Numbered from the stretch's first letter, positions 39,443 through 49,167 are shown. The stretch: DNA of 64,000 bases from Curvibacter microcysteis (GCF_028649455.1 NZ_JAQSIO010000001.1:558001-622000), one strand, 5' to 3'. Notes: generated by a model not told the origin, from the sequence alone. Numbers and translations: made by a program.

Positions 39443-39637
39443 TCAAAGCCAGCGCGCCAGCACGCTGTAGGCAAAGCTCAACAGCAGGGTCGAGGTGAGC
39501 GGAATCTGCCACTCGCGGCCCATGAAGCGGAAGTGGAAGTCGCCAGGCAAGCGCCCAAAGCCCAGCTTGCGCAGCCAAGGCGAGATGCCGCTGAACAGCA
39601 CCAGCACCAACAAAGTGACCAGAATCCAGCGCACCAC
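39443..39637 (-). CDS. DUF2905 family small membrane protein
   Basis: 64 residues. Two membrane segments flank a conserved central loop with GRLPGDFHFRFMGREWQIPL, the core of DUF2905 proteins. The start is a GTG (the first of two in a row) without a clear ribosome binding site, 3 nt after the end of the MidA gene, so translation is probably coupled. The function of the family is unknown. The antisense and upstream frames have no such match. Confidence 0.85.
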   Translation of the reverse strand: MVRWILVTLLVLVLFSGISPWLRKLGFGRLPGDFHFRFMGREWQIPLTSTLLLSFAYSVLARWL

Positions 39638-39640
39638 GGC

Positions 39641-40765
39641 TTACAGCCTGTGCGTGCGGTCGCCGCGCACAAAACCCATCGGCGTCCAGTCCGGCGGCGT
39701 GCCGCGGCCCAGGGCGATGACCTTGAAGAACTCCCCCATCTCGTGCTCGTTGATGAGCTTGAGCACCTGCCCACGCTGCACCAGGTCGCCCTCGCCCTGC
39801 AAGTCCAGCAGGCCGCAGTTCAGCAGAAAGTGCGCCTGGGTGGTGTAGCCCAGGATGGCCAGATCGGCCTCTTGCGCCGCCACCCCGATGCCGGTGAAGT
39901 TGACGTGGGCGGTGATGTCCTTGAGGCCCGGGTCGGCCAGCGGGTTGTCGTCGGCCACATGGGCTCGGTGGCACATCACGGTGCCCATGTGGCGCTGCGG
40001 GTGGTAGTACTCACTCTCACCGAAACCATAGTCAATCAAGAAAATGGCACCGCACTCCAGGCGGTCGGCCAGGGTGCGGACAAAGGCCTCGCCCTGGGGG
40101 TGGATCTCGGTCAGGTAGTCGTGCGGGCCCTCGATGTCCAGCGGCGGGCGCAAGGCGGTCGGCCGGTCAGCCCAGGCCAGTTGGCCCTGGTGCACGGCCA
40201 CGCCGCGCTCGTGCCAGACGCCCCCCACGCGGGCCAGCAGCTGCACCGGCATGGCGTCCAATACCTCGTTGCCCAGCACCACGCCGCGCAGGCGCTCGGG
40301 CAGTGCCTGCGCCCAGACCACGCGGTCGCCAAACCCGGCCAGGGCCTCTTGCTGGCGTTCGCGCAGGCTGCCCGACAGGTCGACGATGGTGTAGCGGCGC
40401 ACCCGATCGCCCAAGGCTTCCAGCACCTGGCGCGCCAGCGCGCCCGAGCCGGCGCCAAACTCCCACAGCTCGTCGGTGCCGGTCACGTCCAGCGCCTCGG
40501 CCAGTTGGCGGGCCAGGGTGTGGCCAAACAGCGGCGACATTTCCGGCGCGGTGACGAAATCACTGCCCGAGCCAGGCAGGCTGCCGAACTTGCGGCTGTC
40601 GTTGGCGTAATAGCCCAGGCCCGGCGTGTACAGGGCGGCGGCCATGAACTGGTCAAAACCCATCCAGCCGCCCTGGTCGGGGATGTTGCGCAGCAACTGC
40701 GCCAGCAAGGGGTTGGCCGCCACGTCGGCGGGCGCAGAGGAAGGGGAGGAAGAAGAAGTGCTCAC
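39641..40765 (-). CDS. MidA/NDUFAF7-like SAM-dependent methyltransferase
   Basis: 374 residues, DUF185 family. The SAM site is seen in LWEFGAGSGALARQVLEAL; FDQFMAAALYTPGLGYY and FVTAPEMSPLFGHTLARQL are hallmarks of the family, whose mitochondrial member methylates an arginine of complex I. The bacterial role is not settled. The GTG giving STSSSSPSSAP is preferred as start: GACAAT ends 6 nt before it and no Shine-Dalgarno is present. The frame remains open for 21 more codons upstream. It is divergent from the SDR/folB operon and is followed by the DUF2905 gene. Confidence 0.87.
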   Translation of the reverse strand: MSTSSSSPSSAPADVAANPLLAQLLRNIPDQGGWMGFDQFMAAALYTPGLGYYANDSRKFGSLPGSGSDFVTAPEMSPLFGHTLARQLAEALDVTGTDELWEFGAGSGALARQVLEALGDRVRRYTIVDLSGSLRERQQEALAGFGDRVVWAQALPERLRGVVLGNEVLDAMPVQLLARVGGVWHERGVAVHQGQLAWADRPTALRPPLDIEGPHDYLTEIHPQGEAFVRTLADRLECGAIFLIDYGFGESEYYHPQRHMGTVMCHRAHVADDNPLADPGLKDITAHVNFTGIGVAAQEADLAILGYTTQAHFLLNCGLLDLQGEGDLVQRGQVLKLINEHEMGEFFKVIALGRGTPPDWTPMGFVRGDRTHRL

Positions 40766-40771
40766 CCCGCT

Positions 40772-40777
40772 ATTGTC
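40772..40777 (-). promoter_or_regulatory. Candidate -10 element of the MidA gene
   Basis: On the minus strand GACAAT ends 6 nt before the GTG at 40765. The divergent SDR gene carries the same hexamer 7 nt before its ATG. Confidence 0.4.
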
Positions 40778-40851
40778 CACGCGGGCGCCGCGCCCGCGGC
40801 CAGGCCGACGCGCCACAAAGCCCCGCACCAGCGCCGGGGCGGCAGGCGATG

Positions 40852-40857
40852 GACAAT
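40852..40857 (+). promoter_or_regulatory. Candidate -10 element of the SDR gene
   Basis: GACAAT ends exactly 7 nt before the ATG at 40865; there is no Shine-Dalgarno and no clear -35. This spacing would make the transcript leaderless. Confidence 0.4.
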
Positions 40858-40864
40858 CCAGCCC

Positions 40865-41641
40865 ATGAGCTCAAGCGACACCCCCACCTCCCCCCGCACT
40901 GTGTTGGTGACCGGCGCCGGCCGCCGACTGGGCCGCGAAGCCGCCCTGGAGCTGGCCCGCCACGGCTGGCGTGTGGCCGTGCATTGCCGCCAGTCCCGCA
41001 CCGACGCCGATGAAACCGCGCGCCTGTGCAACGCCCTGACCCCGGGCGCCGTGGTGCTGGAGGCCGACTTGCAGGACGAAGCCGCCGTGCGCGAACTGGT
41101 GCCGCGCGCCGTCGCCGCGCTGGGCAGCCTGGAGGCGGTGGTCAACAACGCCTCGCTGTTCGAACACGACGACGCCGCCAGCTTCAGCTTTGCCAGCCTG
41201 GAGCAGCACCTGCGCAGCAACACCGGCGCCCCCATCTTGCTGGCCCAGGCCCTGCACCGCCATGTGCTGGCGCGCCAAGGCCAGGGCGTGGTGGTCAACC
41301 TGCTGGACCAAAAGCTCTGGAACCAGAACCCGGACTTCTTGAGCTACACCCTGTCCAAAGCCGCGCTGGAAGCCGCCAACACCATGCTGGCCCAGGCGCT
41401 GGCGCCGCAACTGCGCATCGTTGGCGTGGCGCCGGGCCTGACCCTGACCAGCCACATGCTCAGCGACGACAAATTTCAGCAACTGCATCGCCTGTCACCG
41501 CTGGGGCGCTCGTCTTCGCCAGCCGATGTGGTGGCCACGGTACGATTCGCGCTCGAGAACCGCTCCATCACCGGCACCACCTTGCTGGTCGATGGCGGTC
41601 AGCACCTGATGCGCTTCGAGCGCGATTTTTCGCTCATGTGA
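40865..41641 (+). CDS. SDR family oxidoreductase, pteridine-reductase-like (FolM-type)
   Basis: 258 residues, short-chain dehydrogenase/reductase fold. The NADP-binding motif TGAGRRLGRE fits the TGxxxRxG pattern of pteridine reductases rather than the common TGxxxGxG. NNASLFEHDD follows, and the catalytic Tyr/Lys lie in FLSYTLSKAALE. It is followed 24 nt later by folB, another pterin gene, so reduction of a dihydropterin (for example dihydromonapterin) is the best guess. Such a reductase could also recycle the cofactor of PhhA. The start is the ATG with GACAAT 7 nt upstream; the longer upstream frame crosses the divergent MidA gene. Confidence 0.85.
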   Translation: MSSSDTPTSPRTVLVTGAGRRLGREAALELARHGWRVAVHCRQSRTDADETARLCNALTPGAVVLEADLQDEAAVRELVPRAVAALGSLEAVVNNASLFEHDDAASFSFASLEQHLRSNTGAPILLAQALHRHVLARQGQGVVVNLLDQKLWNQNPDFLSYTLSKAALEAANTMLAQALAPQLRIVGVAPGLTLTSHMLSDDKFQQLHRLSPLGRSSSPADVVATVRFALENRSITGTTLLVDGGQHLMRFERDFSLM

Positions 41642-41665
41642 GCCCCAACCCGCCGCCCCTACGCC

Positions 41666-42040
41666 ATGAGCTTCAACACCAAAGGCAACCAGATCCTCAC
41701 CCTCACGGGCCTGCGCTTTGACGCCAATCTGGGCATTCTGGAACACGAAAAAACCGACCCGCAGCCCATCCAGGTCGACGCCGAACTCAACCTGGGCACC
41801 CAGCCCCTGCTGCCCGTGGACGACGACATCCACCATGTGCTGGACTACCGCAAGGTGCGCCAGATCATCATCGCCGAGTGCACCGCCGAGCATGTGAACC
41901 TGCTGGAAAGCCTGATCGGCAAGCTGGCCCACCGCCTGATGCAGCTGCCCGGCGTGCTGGGCGTGCGCGTGAAGATCGCCAAGCTGGAGATCTTTGAGGA
42001 CTGCGAAGTCGCCATCCGCGTGGAAACCGGCCACTGGTAA
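41666..42040 (+). CDS. folB: Dihydroneopterin aldolase
   Basis: 124 residues, the usual size. It cleaves dihydroneopterin to hydroxymethyldihydropterin and glycolaldehyde in folate synthesis. Family features are visible: [16 protein letters not shown] near the N-terminus, the [12 protein letters not shown] segment, and the catalytic-region [14 protein letters not shown] with the conserved glutamate. It lies 24 nt after the pteridine-reductase-like gene and 61 nt before ttcA. Confidence 0.9.
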   Translation: MSFNTKGNQILTLTGLRFDANLGILEHEKTDPQPIQVDAELNLGTQPLLPVDDDIHHVLDYRKVRQIIIAECTAEHVNLLESLIGKLAHRLMQLPGVLGVRVKIAKLEIFEDCEVAIRVETGHW

Positions 42041-42088
42041 AACCTCGCGCCGGGCCGCCCTTTGTCGGCGCCCCAAAGGCGAGGGTGA

Positions 42089-42094
42089 GACAAT
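42089..42094 (+). promoter_or_regulatory. Candidate -10 element of ttcA
   Basis: GACAAT, preceded by TGA (extended -10 form), ends exactly 7 nt before the ttcA ATG. No Shine-Dalgarno and no clear -35. Confidence 0.4.
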
Positions 42095-42101
42095 ACCGCC
42101 C

Positions 42102-43046
42102 ATGAGTGCCGTATGGATTGATGACGAGGCTGCTGCGGCGGCTGACGTCCCGGATGCCCCGAACAAGGGCCTGAAGATCGAGCGTGAGACCCACAAGCTC
42201 GAGAAACGCCTGTGCCGCCAAGTCGGCCAGGCCATCGTCGACTTCAACCTGATCGAGGCGGGCGACCGCATCATGGTCTGCATGTCGGGCGGCAAGGACA
42301 GCTACGGGATGCTCGACATCCTGATGAAGCTCAAGGCCCGCGCGCCGATTGACTTCGAACTGATTGCCGTCAACCTGGACCAAAAGCAACCTGGCTTCCC
42401 GGACCACATCCTGCCCGCTTACCTGGGCGGCCTGGGCATTCCGTTCCACATCGAAACCCAGGACACCTACTCCATCGTCAAGGACAAGGTGCCCGAGGGC
42501 AAGACCATGTGCAGCCTGTGCAGCCGGCTGCGCCGCGGCATCCTGTACCGGGTGGCGCGCGAACTCAAGTGCAACAAGCTCGCGCTGGGCCACCACCGCG
42601 ATGACATGCTGCAAACCTTCTTCCTCAACATGTTCTTTGGCGGCAAGCTCAAGGGCATGCCCCCGAAGCTGGTCAGCGACAACGGTGAATTCACCGTCAT
42701 CCGCCCGCTGGCCAATGTGGCCGAAAAAGACCTGGTCCGTTGGGCCGAGCACCGACAGTTCCCCATCATCCCCTGCACCCTGTGTGGCAGCCAGGAGAAC
42801 CTGCAGCGCAAACAGATCGGCAACATGCTGCGCGAATGGGAGAAGAAGTTCCCCGGCCGCATCGAGAACATGTTCACCGCGCTGCACAACGTCGTGCCCT
42901 CGCACCTGATGGATGCACAGCAACACGACTTCAAGAACCTCAAGCCGACCGGCATCGCCGACGACAACGGCGACAAGGCCTTTGATGAAGAAGAGTTCCC
43001 CCAAGCCAGCCCCGCCCTGGGCGGCCTGCAAGTGGTGCAACTCTGA
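42102..43046 (+). CDS. ttcA: tRNA 2-thiocytidine(32) synthetase
   Basis: 314 residues. It installs 2-thiocytidine at position 32 of certain tRNAs using ATP and an iron-sulfur cluster. The PP-loop SGGKDS lies at residues 62-67; cluster cysteines are in [11 protein letters not shown] and in PCTLCGSQ. The block [20 protein letters not shown] is diagnostic. The N-terminus has an acidic, alanine-rich extension of about 20 residues. The start is the ATG giving MSAVWIDDE, with GACAAT 7 nt upstream. Confidence 0.95.
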   Translation: MSAVWIDDEAAAAADVPDAPNKGLKIERETHKLEKRLCRQVGQAIVDFNLIEAGDRIMVCMSGGKDSYGMLDILMKLKARAPIDFELIAVNLDQKQPGFPDHILPAYLGGLGIPFHIETQDTYSIVKDKVPEGKTMCSLCSRLRRGILYRVARELKCNKLALGHHRDDMLQTFFLNMFFGGKLKGMPPKLVSDNGEFTVIRPLANVAEKDLVRWAEHRQFPIIPCTLCGSQENLQRKQIGNMLREWEKKFPGRIENMFTALHNVVPSHLMDAQQHDFKNLKPTGIADDNGDKAFDEEEFPQASPALGGLQVVQL

Positions 43047-43102
43047 GCGGCGGCCGCTTCGGCCGGCCGCCCCAGGCGCCCCAGAGGGCACAGGAGATCG
43101 CA

Positions 43103-43729
43103 ATGAAGTGGCTTATTCCTTTCTTGGCCGCCTTGACGCTGGGGCTCAGCGGCTGCGCCAGCACGCGTTGGGAAGTCGACAGCGATGTCGAAACCTACGC
43201 CACCAGCCCCGTCATCGCGCCCGGCAGCAGCTTCCGCTTTGAGCGCCTGCCCTCGCAACAGCAAGCCACACCGCCCGAGGCGCAAGACCGCGTCGAGGCG
43301 CTGGCCCAGGCCGCCCTTGAAAAAGTGGGCCTGCGGCGCGACGACGCCAACGCCCAGTTCAGCATCCAGGTCGGCGTGCGCAGCACCACCGTGACCGACC
43401 CTTTTGCGCCCTACCCCTTTGGCGGCTGGCCGGGCTATGGCTGGTCCGGCCGGGTCTGGGCCGGGCGCGGCATGTACTACGGCTCGGGCACGCGCGGCCT
43501 GTGGGGAGGCATGCCCTATGCGCCGCCGCGCACCCTGCGTGAAGTGGCCCTGCTGATCCGCAGCCACAGCGACGGCCGCACCGTCTATGAAACCCATGCC
43601 GCCAGCGATGGCCTGACGCGCAGCGAAGCCGTGACCCTGGGCGCTTTGTTTGAGGCCGCGTTGGCGGGTTTCCCCACGCCGCCCAGCGGCCTGCGCCGCG
43701 TCAGCATCGACGTGGTCATGCCCCCTTGA
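43103..43729 (+). CDS. DUF4136 family lipoprotein
   Basis: 208 residues. The signal peptide ends in LGLSGC (Cys18), so the protein is lipidated. A DUF4136 domain covers most of the rest, with a Gly/Tyr/Trp-rich insertion (GGWPGYGWSGRVW) near the middle and RRVSIDVVMPP at the end. The function of the family is unknown. CAGGAG lies 6 nt before the ATG. It is 56 nt after ttcA and 44 nt before a phosphatase gene on the same strand. Confidence 0.85.
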   Translation: MKWLIPFLAALTLGLSGCASTRWEVDSDVETYATSPVIAPGSSFRFERLPSQQQATPPEAQDRVEALAQAALEKVGLRRDDANAQFSIQVGVRSTTVTDPFAPYPFGGWPGYGWSGRVWAGRGMYYGSGTRGLWGGMPYAPPRTLREVALLIRSHSDGRTVYETHAASDGLTRSEAVTLGALFEAALAGFPTPPSGLRRVSIDVVMPP

Positions 43730-43760
43730 GCCGCCCACCGGAGGCCCGCGCCAGCGGGCC

Positions 43761-43766
43761 TAGAAT
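43761..43766 (+). promoter_or_regulatory. Candidate -10 element of the histidine phosphatase gene
   Basis: TAGAAT (5 of 6 matches to TATAAT) ends exactly 7 nt before the ATG at 43774. No Shine-Dalgarno is present. Confidence 0.4.
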
Positions 43767-43773
43767 CCGCTGA

Positions 43774-44412
43774 ATGGACGTCACCCGCATCATTGCCATT
43801 CGACATGGCGAAACCGCCTGGAATGTGGACACCCGCATCCAAGGCCAGCTCGATATCCCCCTCAACGACACCGGCCAGTGGCAAGCCCGCCGCGTCGGCC
43901 AGGCCTTGGTCGACGAATCCGTGCAAGCCATCTACGCCAGCGACCTGGCACGCGCCTGGCAAACCGCGGCCCAGGTCGGTGAGCACACCGGCCTTCCCGT
44001 GACGCCCCACCTGGGCCTGCGCGAACGCGGCTTTGGCCAGTTCGAGGGCAAGACCTTTGCCGAGATCGAAGCCCACCTGCCCGAGCAGGCCCGGCTGTGG
44101 CGCACGCGTGACCCGGTGTTCGCGCCGGAAGGCGGCGAGTCCCTGATCGTGTTCCGCCAGCGCGTGGTCGACACCGCGGCCGAGCTGGCGGCGCGCCACC
44201 CGGGAGAGCAAATCGTGCTGGTCGCCCACGGTGGCGTGATGGACGTGCTCTACCGCGCCGCCACCGGGCAGGAACTGCAGGCCCCGCGCACCTGGGCCCT
44301 GGGCAATGCCGCCATCAACCGCCTGCTCTGGACCCCGCAGGGTTTCACCCTGGTCGGTTGGTCAGACACCCAGCATTTGCAGGACAACCCCCTTGACGAA
44401 AACCATACCTGA
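43774..44412 (+). CDS. Histidine phosphatase family protein (phosphoglycerate-mutase-like)
   Basis: 212 residues. The phosphate-accepting histidine lies in IRHGETAWN (residues 9-17), and the second active-site histidine in VLVAHGGVMDVLY. The core ASDLARAWQTA is typical of the GpmB/CobC-like branch, which are phosphatases of small phosphometabolites rather than true mutases. The substrate is unknown. There is no Shine-Dalgarno; TAGAAT ends 7 nt before the ATG. The last 20 nt overlap the start of the next gene. Confidence 0.88.
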   Translation: MDVTRIIAIRHGETAWNVDTRIQGQLDIPLNDTGQWQARRVGQALVDESVQAIYASDLARAWQTAAQVGEHTGLPVTPHLGLRERGFGQFEGKTFAEIEAHLPEQARLWRTRDPVFAPEGGESLIVFRQRVVDTAAELAARHPGEQIVLVAHGGVMDVLYRAATGQELQAPRTWALGNAAINRLLWTPQGFTLVGWSDTQHLQDNPLDENHT

Positions 44413-45559
44413 TGCGCTCCTGGGCCTGATCGGCCAGGGCGTGGACGCCATCGACACCCCGGCCCTGGTCATCGACCTGGACGCCATGGACCGCAACCTG
44501 CAACGCATGGTCGATTTCGCGGCCAAGCACCAGATCCAATGGCGCCCGCACGCCAAGATGCACAAAAGTGCCGAGCTGGCCCGCCTGCTGATGAGCGCTG
44601 GCGCCGTGGGCGTGTGCGTGCAAAAGACCGGCGAAGCCGAGGCCCTGGCCGCGGGCGGTGTGACCGACATCTACATCAGCAATGAAGTGATCGCCCCGGC
44701 CAAGCTGGCCCGCGTCGCCACCCTGGCCGAGACCCTGGCCGGGCGCGGGGGTTGGCTGGCCCTGGCGGTGGACAGCGCCACCGGCATCGAACGCCTGGCC
44801 CAGGCCCTGCAAGGCCGCCGCGCCAAGGTGCGCGTGCTGGTCGAAATCGACGTCGGCCAAGGCCGCTGTGGCGTGCCGCCGGGCGAAGCCGCATTGGCCC
44901 TGGTGCGCCAGGTGCAGGCCTGCCCGCAACTGGTATTTGGCGGCCTGCAGGCCTACCACGGCCAGGCCCAGCACCTGCGCAGCCCGGCCGAGCGCCGCGC
45001 CGCCATCGCCCACGCCGTGCGGGCGGTGAACCAGACCTGCGAGGTGCTGCAAGCCGCCGGCATCCAGACCCCCTTGATCACCGGTGCCGGCACTGGCACC
45101 CTGGTGCTGGAGACCGCCAGCGGCGTCTACGGCGAGCTGCAGGCTGGCTCTTTCTTGTTCATGGACGCCGACTACGCGGCCAACGAACGCGACCCGGCCC
45201 AGCCGCAGTTTGAACACGCTTTGTTCGTCAAGACCCAGGTCATGAGCCGCAGCGCCCAGCACGCGGTCTGCGACGCCGGCCACAAATGCCACGCCATCGA
45301 CTCGGGCCTGCCCACGGTGCATGCGCTGCACGGCGAGCCCGCGCTGCGCTTTGGCAATGGCGGCGACGAGCACGGCCTGCTCTACCCCACGCAAGCGGGC
45401 CAGACCCTGCCGGCCCTGGGGCAAAGCCTGTGGCTGATCCCCGGCCACTGTGACCCCACGGTCAACCTGCACGACTTCATGGTGGGCGTGCGCGGTGGCC
45501 TGGCCCAGGGGGTGGTGGAGCGCATCGTGACGGTGGATGCGCGCGGCGCCGTGGGCTGA
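44393..45559 (+). CDS. DSD1 family PLP-dependent enzyme (D-threonine aldolase / D-serine dehydratase-like)
   Basis: 388 residues, alanine-racemase-type fold III. The PLP lysine is in WRPHAKMHKS near residue 50. The C-terminal metal site LIPGHCDPTVNLHD contains the His and Asp that bind the divalent metal in D-threonine aldolase. It probably cleaves D-threonine or a related D-3-hydroxy amino acid to glycine and aldehyde, or deaminates D-serine; sequence alone does not decide. A TTG at 44393 is taken as start, with AGGA 8 nt upstream and family-like residues (LTKTIPDALLG) directly after. It overlaps the phosphatase gene by 20 nt. Confidence 0.85.
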   Translation: MTKTIPDALLGLIGQGVDAIDTPALVIDLDAMDRNLQRMVDFAAKHQIQWRPHAKMHKSAELARLLMSAGAVGVCVQKTGEAEALAAGGVTDIYISNEVIAPAKLARVATLAETLAGRGGWLALAVDSATGIERLAQALQGRRAKVRVLVEIDVGQGRCGVPPGEAALALVRQVQACPQLVFGGLQAYHGQAQHLRSPAERRAAIAHAVRAVNQTCEVLQAAGIQTPLITGAGTGTLVLETASGVYGELQAGSFLFMDADYAANERDPAQPQFEHALFVKTQVMSRSAQHAVCDAGHKCHAIDSGLPTVHALHGEPALRFGNGGDEHGLLYPTQAGQTLPALGQSLWLIPGHCDPTVNLHDFMVGVRGGLAQGVVERIVTVDARGAVG

Positions 45560-45592
45560 ACCCAGGCCTGCTCACAGCCCCCTTGCCCCCAA

Positions 45593-45610
45593 GCGGGCCG
45601 CCCGGCCCGC
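45593..45610. terminator. GC hairpin between convergent genes, possible terminator
   Basis: GCGGGCC and GGCCCGC pair perfectly around a 4-nt loop in the 57-nt gap between the PLP enzyme gene and ruvB. No U-rich tract follows. Confidence 0.35.
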
Positions 45611-45616
45611 GCCTGC

Positions 45617-46690
<1,074 letters not shown>

Positions 46691-46956
46691 AGCAGCGGGC
46701 GAACAAAAGCGGCCCAGGGGGCCTGAAAGCAAGAAGATGCCGCCCCAAACCGGGCCGACACCGCGCCAGCCTCAGGGCGAAGCTGCCCCGGGCCCAGCGC
46801 GTGATGGGTGACTATAGCGCCGCCCAGGCTGCCCTCCCGGGCGGGGTCAGCAGATGGCACTCAAGTGGCGCCCGGTGCTGCCGATATCCTAGAGGTAGCA
46901 GCTTCATTTTTGCCCCGCGAGGGCCCTGCCTGGCCTCGCCACTCTGTCTGCCGACC

Positions 46957-48099
46957 ATGAACCAACGCCCCTCCTTCGCCTCCCCCGGCGCCCCCCAGCG
47001 CCTGTCTCTTCTCTTGTGGACTTTGGGCTGGGGCCTGAGCCTCTTGAGTGGCGCCAGCCAGGCCGCAGACGCCCATGGGGACAGCCACGCCAAGCCACCG
47101 GCCAAGGCCGCGCCAGCAGCTGCAGAAAAAGCCCCGGCCAACGACCTGGCCAGCCGCATCCGCGACGGGGTGGACCGCAACAACCAAGCTGGCAAAGGGG
47201 GCAAGGGCGAAGGCTCGACCGTGATCGAAGTGCACATGCCCAAGGCCGTGACCAAGCCCTCGGGGGCCCTGGCCAACCCGGTGGACGCGCGCCGCGCGGG
47301 CGGCGCTGAGCCCAGCAGCCGCGAGTACATCCGCGCCAAGGCCAACGCCATGGCTGGCGGCAAACCCGAAGCCGGCGAGGCCAAGGAAGACGGCCACGGC
47401 CACCACGGCAGCGCCCACTGGGAGTACGAGGGCGTCAACGGCCCGGCCGCCTGGGGCAAGATGCAACCCGAATTCAGCACCTGCAGCCTGGGCCGACGCC
47501 AGTCGCCCATCCACATCCTGGACTCGGACACCCTGGTCGGCCCCGCCGAGCCCCTGCAAGTGCGCTACATGCCCAGCGGTGGCTCGGTGGTCAACAACGG
47601 CCATACCCTGCAGGTCGACCTGGACCCGGCAGCACCCAACACCTTGACGGTGCGTGGCTCCACCTACAAGCTGCTGCAGTTCCACTTTCACCACCCGGCC
47701 GAAGAGAAGGTGAACTACAAGGGCTTCTCCATGGTGGCCCACCTGGTGCACCGCAACGATCAAAACCAGCTCGCCGTGGTCGCCGTGCTGATGGACCCGG
47801 GCCCGGCCAGCACCCTGATCAACAAGGTCTGGACCTACATGCCCCTGGACAGCCAGGACCGCGTGCAAATGCCCCCGGGCAGCATCAACCTCAGTGAGTT
47901 GCTGCCGCAGGACATGCGCTACTACCAGTTCCTGGGCTCGCTGACCACGCCGCCTTGCACCGAGGGCGTGCTGTGGATGGTGCTCAAGACCCCGATGACG
48001 TTGAGCACCGAACAACTGCGCTTGTTTGCCAAGCTGTTCCCCAACAACGCCCGCCCGACCCAGCCCTTGAATGGGCGCGTGGTGCGCGAAGCGCCTTGA
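46957..48099 (+). CDS. Alpha-class carbonic anhydrase, exported
   Basis: 380 residues. It hydrates CO2 to bicarbonate in the periplasm. A signal peptide (cut near GASQA) is followed by about 110 residues of Ala/Lys/Gly-rich, disordered-looking sequence, then the catalytic domain from about residue 145 (HWEYEGVNGPAAWGKMQPE). The zinc ligands are visible: two in QFHFHHPAEE and the third in MVAHLVH; TTPPCTEGVLW near the end is the other hallmark. The linker is longer than in most bacterial alpha enzymes. It is divergent from ruvB and convergent with the LysR gene. No clear ribosome binding site. Confidence 0.92.
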   Translation: MNQRPSFASPGAPQRLSLLLWTLGWGLSLLSGASQAADAHGDSHAKPPAKAAPAAAEKAPANDLASRIRDGVDRNNQAGKGGKGEGSTVIEVHMPKAVTKPSGALANPVDARRAGGAEPSSREYIRAKANAMAGGKPEAGEAKEDGHGHHGSAHWEYEGVNGPAAWGKMQPEFSTCSLGRRQSPIHILDSDTLVGPAEPLQVRYMPSGGSVVNNGHTLQVDLDPAAPNTLTVRGSTYKLLQFHFHHPAEEKVNYKGFSMVAHLVHRNDQNQLAVVAVLMDPGPASTLINKVWTYMPLDSQDRVQMPPGSINLSELLPQDMRYYQFLGSLTTPPCTEGVLWMVLKTPMTLSTEQLRLFAKLFPNNARPTQPLNGRVVREAP

Positions 48100-48109
48100 C
48101 GCCCTGACA

Positions 48110-48130
48110 GCCTGGTGCCGGGGACCAGGC
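48110..48130. terminator. GC hairpin between convergent genes, possible terminator
   Basis: GCCTGGT and ACCAGGC pair perfectly around a 7-nt loop in the 37-nt gap between the carbonic anhydrase gene and the LysR gene. No U-rich tract follows. Confidence 0.4.
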
Positions 48131-48136
48131 CCGGGT

Positions 48137-49012
48137 TCAGCCGCGGGGCCCCGTGGCGGGTCGGCATTCGGCCAGAAAAGCCGCGATCAGGCGCGACTCG
48201 CGGCGCTCCTGCAAGCAGTACAGGTACTCCACCAAGGACGGCAGCTCGTCCGCCAAGGGGCGGCTCACCAGGTCGGGGTGGCTGCTGACCTCGTGGCGCG
48301 CGAACACGCTCACGCCCATGCGCCGGATCACCGCCTCGCGGATGGCCTCTCGGCTGGCAATTTCCATCACGCCACGCACCTGCACCCCGGCCCGGGCCAA
48401 GGCGTCCTCGGTGATCTGCCGGGTGGTCGAGCCGCGCTCACGCAGGATCAAATCGCAAGCCGCCAGATCGGTCAGCTGCAGCGTCGGGCGCGCGGCCAGC
48501 GGATGCTCGCGGTGCAGCAACAGCACCAGCGGATCGGCCCCGAGTGTGACCCTGTGCAGGCGCGGGTCGGTCTCCAGGTGGGACGAGGTGGCCAGGTCCA
48601 CCTGGTAGGCCAGCAAGGCGTCGACCATCTGGCGCGAGTTGCCTGCGCCCAGGCTCACGCTGACCTGGGGGTGGCGCGCACGCACCCGCTGCACGATGTC
48701 CAGCACGTAGTACGGCGCGGTGGCCCCCAGGCGCAGGTGGCCCCGGGGCAGCTCGCCGGACTCGCGCAGGGCGAACTCCACCTGGATCTCCTGCTGCAGC
48801 AGCCGGTCCACCTGGGGCAGCAGCTGCGCGCCCTCGTCGCTCAAGCTGAGTCGCCCGCCCTGGCGGCGGAACAAGGCCACGCCGTAATGCGCCTCCAGCG
48901 CCTTGATCTGGGTGGTGACCGTGGGCTGGCTCAGGCCCAGCTGTTTGGCCGCCTGGGTCACGCTGCCCAGCCGGGCCACGGTGAAAAACGATTTGAGCTG
49001 GGTGACAAACAT
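48137..49012 (-). CDS. LysR family regulator of the aminoethylphosphonate cluster
   Basis: 291 residues. The HTH (SVTQAAKQLGLSQPTVTTQIKALE in part, residues about 15-38) is followed by an effector domain with LRLGATAPYYVLDIV. It belongs to the CysB-like LysR branch often found beside 2-aminoethylphosphonate genes. It is divergent from the importer operon with 281 nt between starts, so it is the likely activator, with AEP or a breakdown product as effector (inferred). The ATG giving MFVTQLKSFFTV is the family start although the frame is open 39 codons further upstream. Confidence 0.87.
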   Translation of the reverse strand: MFVTQLKSFFTVARLGSVTQAAKQLGLSQPTVTTQIKALEAHYGVALFRRQGGRLSLSDEGAQLLPQVDRLLQQEIQVEFALRESGELPRGHLRLGATAPYYVLDIVQRVRARHPQVSVSLGAGNSRQMVDALLAYQVDLATSSHLETDPRLHRVTLGADPLVLLLHREHPLAARPTLQLTDLAACDLILRERGSTTRQITEDALARAGVQVRGVMEIASREAIREAVIRRMGVSVFARHEVSSHPDLVSRPLADELPSLVEYLYCLQERRESRLIAAFLAECRPATGPRG

Positions 49013-49167
49013 GGCTTGAAGCAAGGAGAAGAAGGAAGGACGACCAAGGCCTGACAAGCGCGCGAACCAGCCCCAGGCCAGCGCGAAATCATGGCAGAAA
49101 GCGCCCCCGCCGTCGCGCGCCGAGGACACCCAAATCTGCCTATGGGGCCTTCAGGAAATTGCAGCTT

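Noticed and set aside
46811-46816. TATAGT as the definite ruvB promoter
   Set aside because: It has no acceptable -35 at 16-18 nt and would give a leader of more than 100 nt; left as a possibility only.
46801-46956. Upstream extension of the carbonic anhydrase frame
   Set aside because: The extra 52 codons would bury the signal peptide and have no protein-like character.
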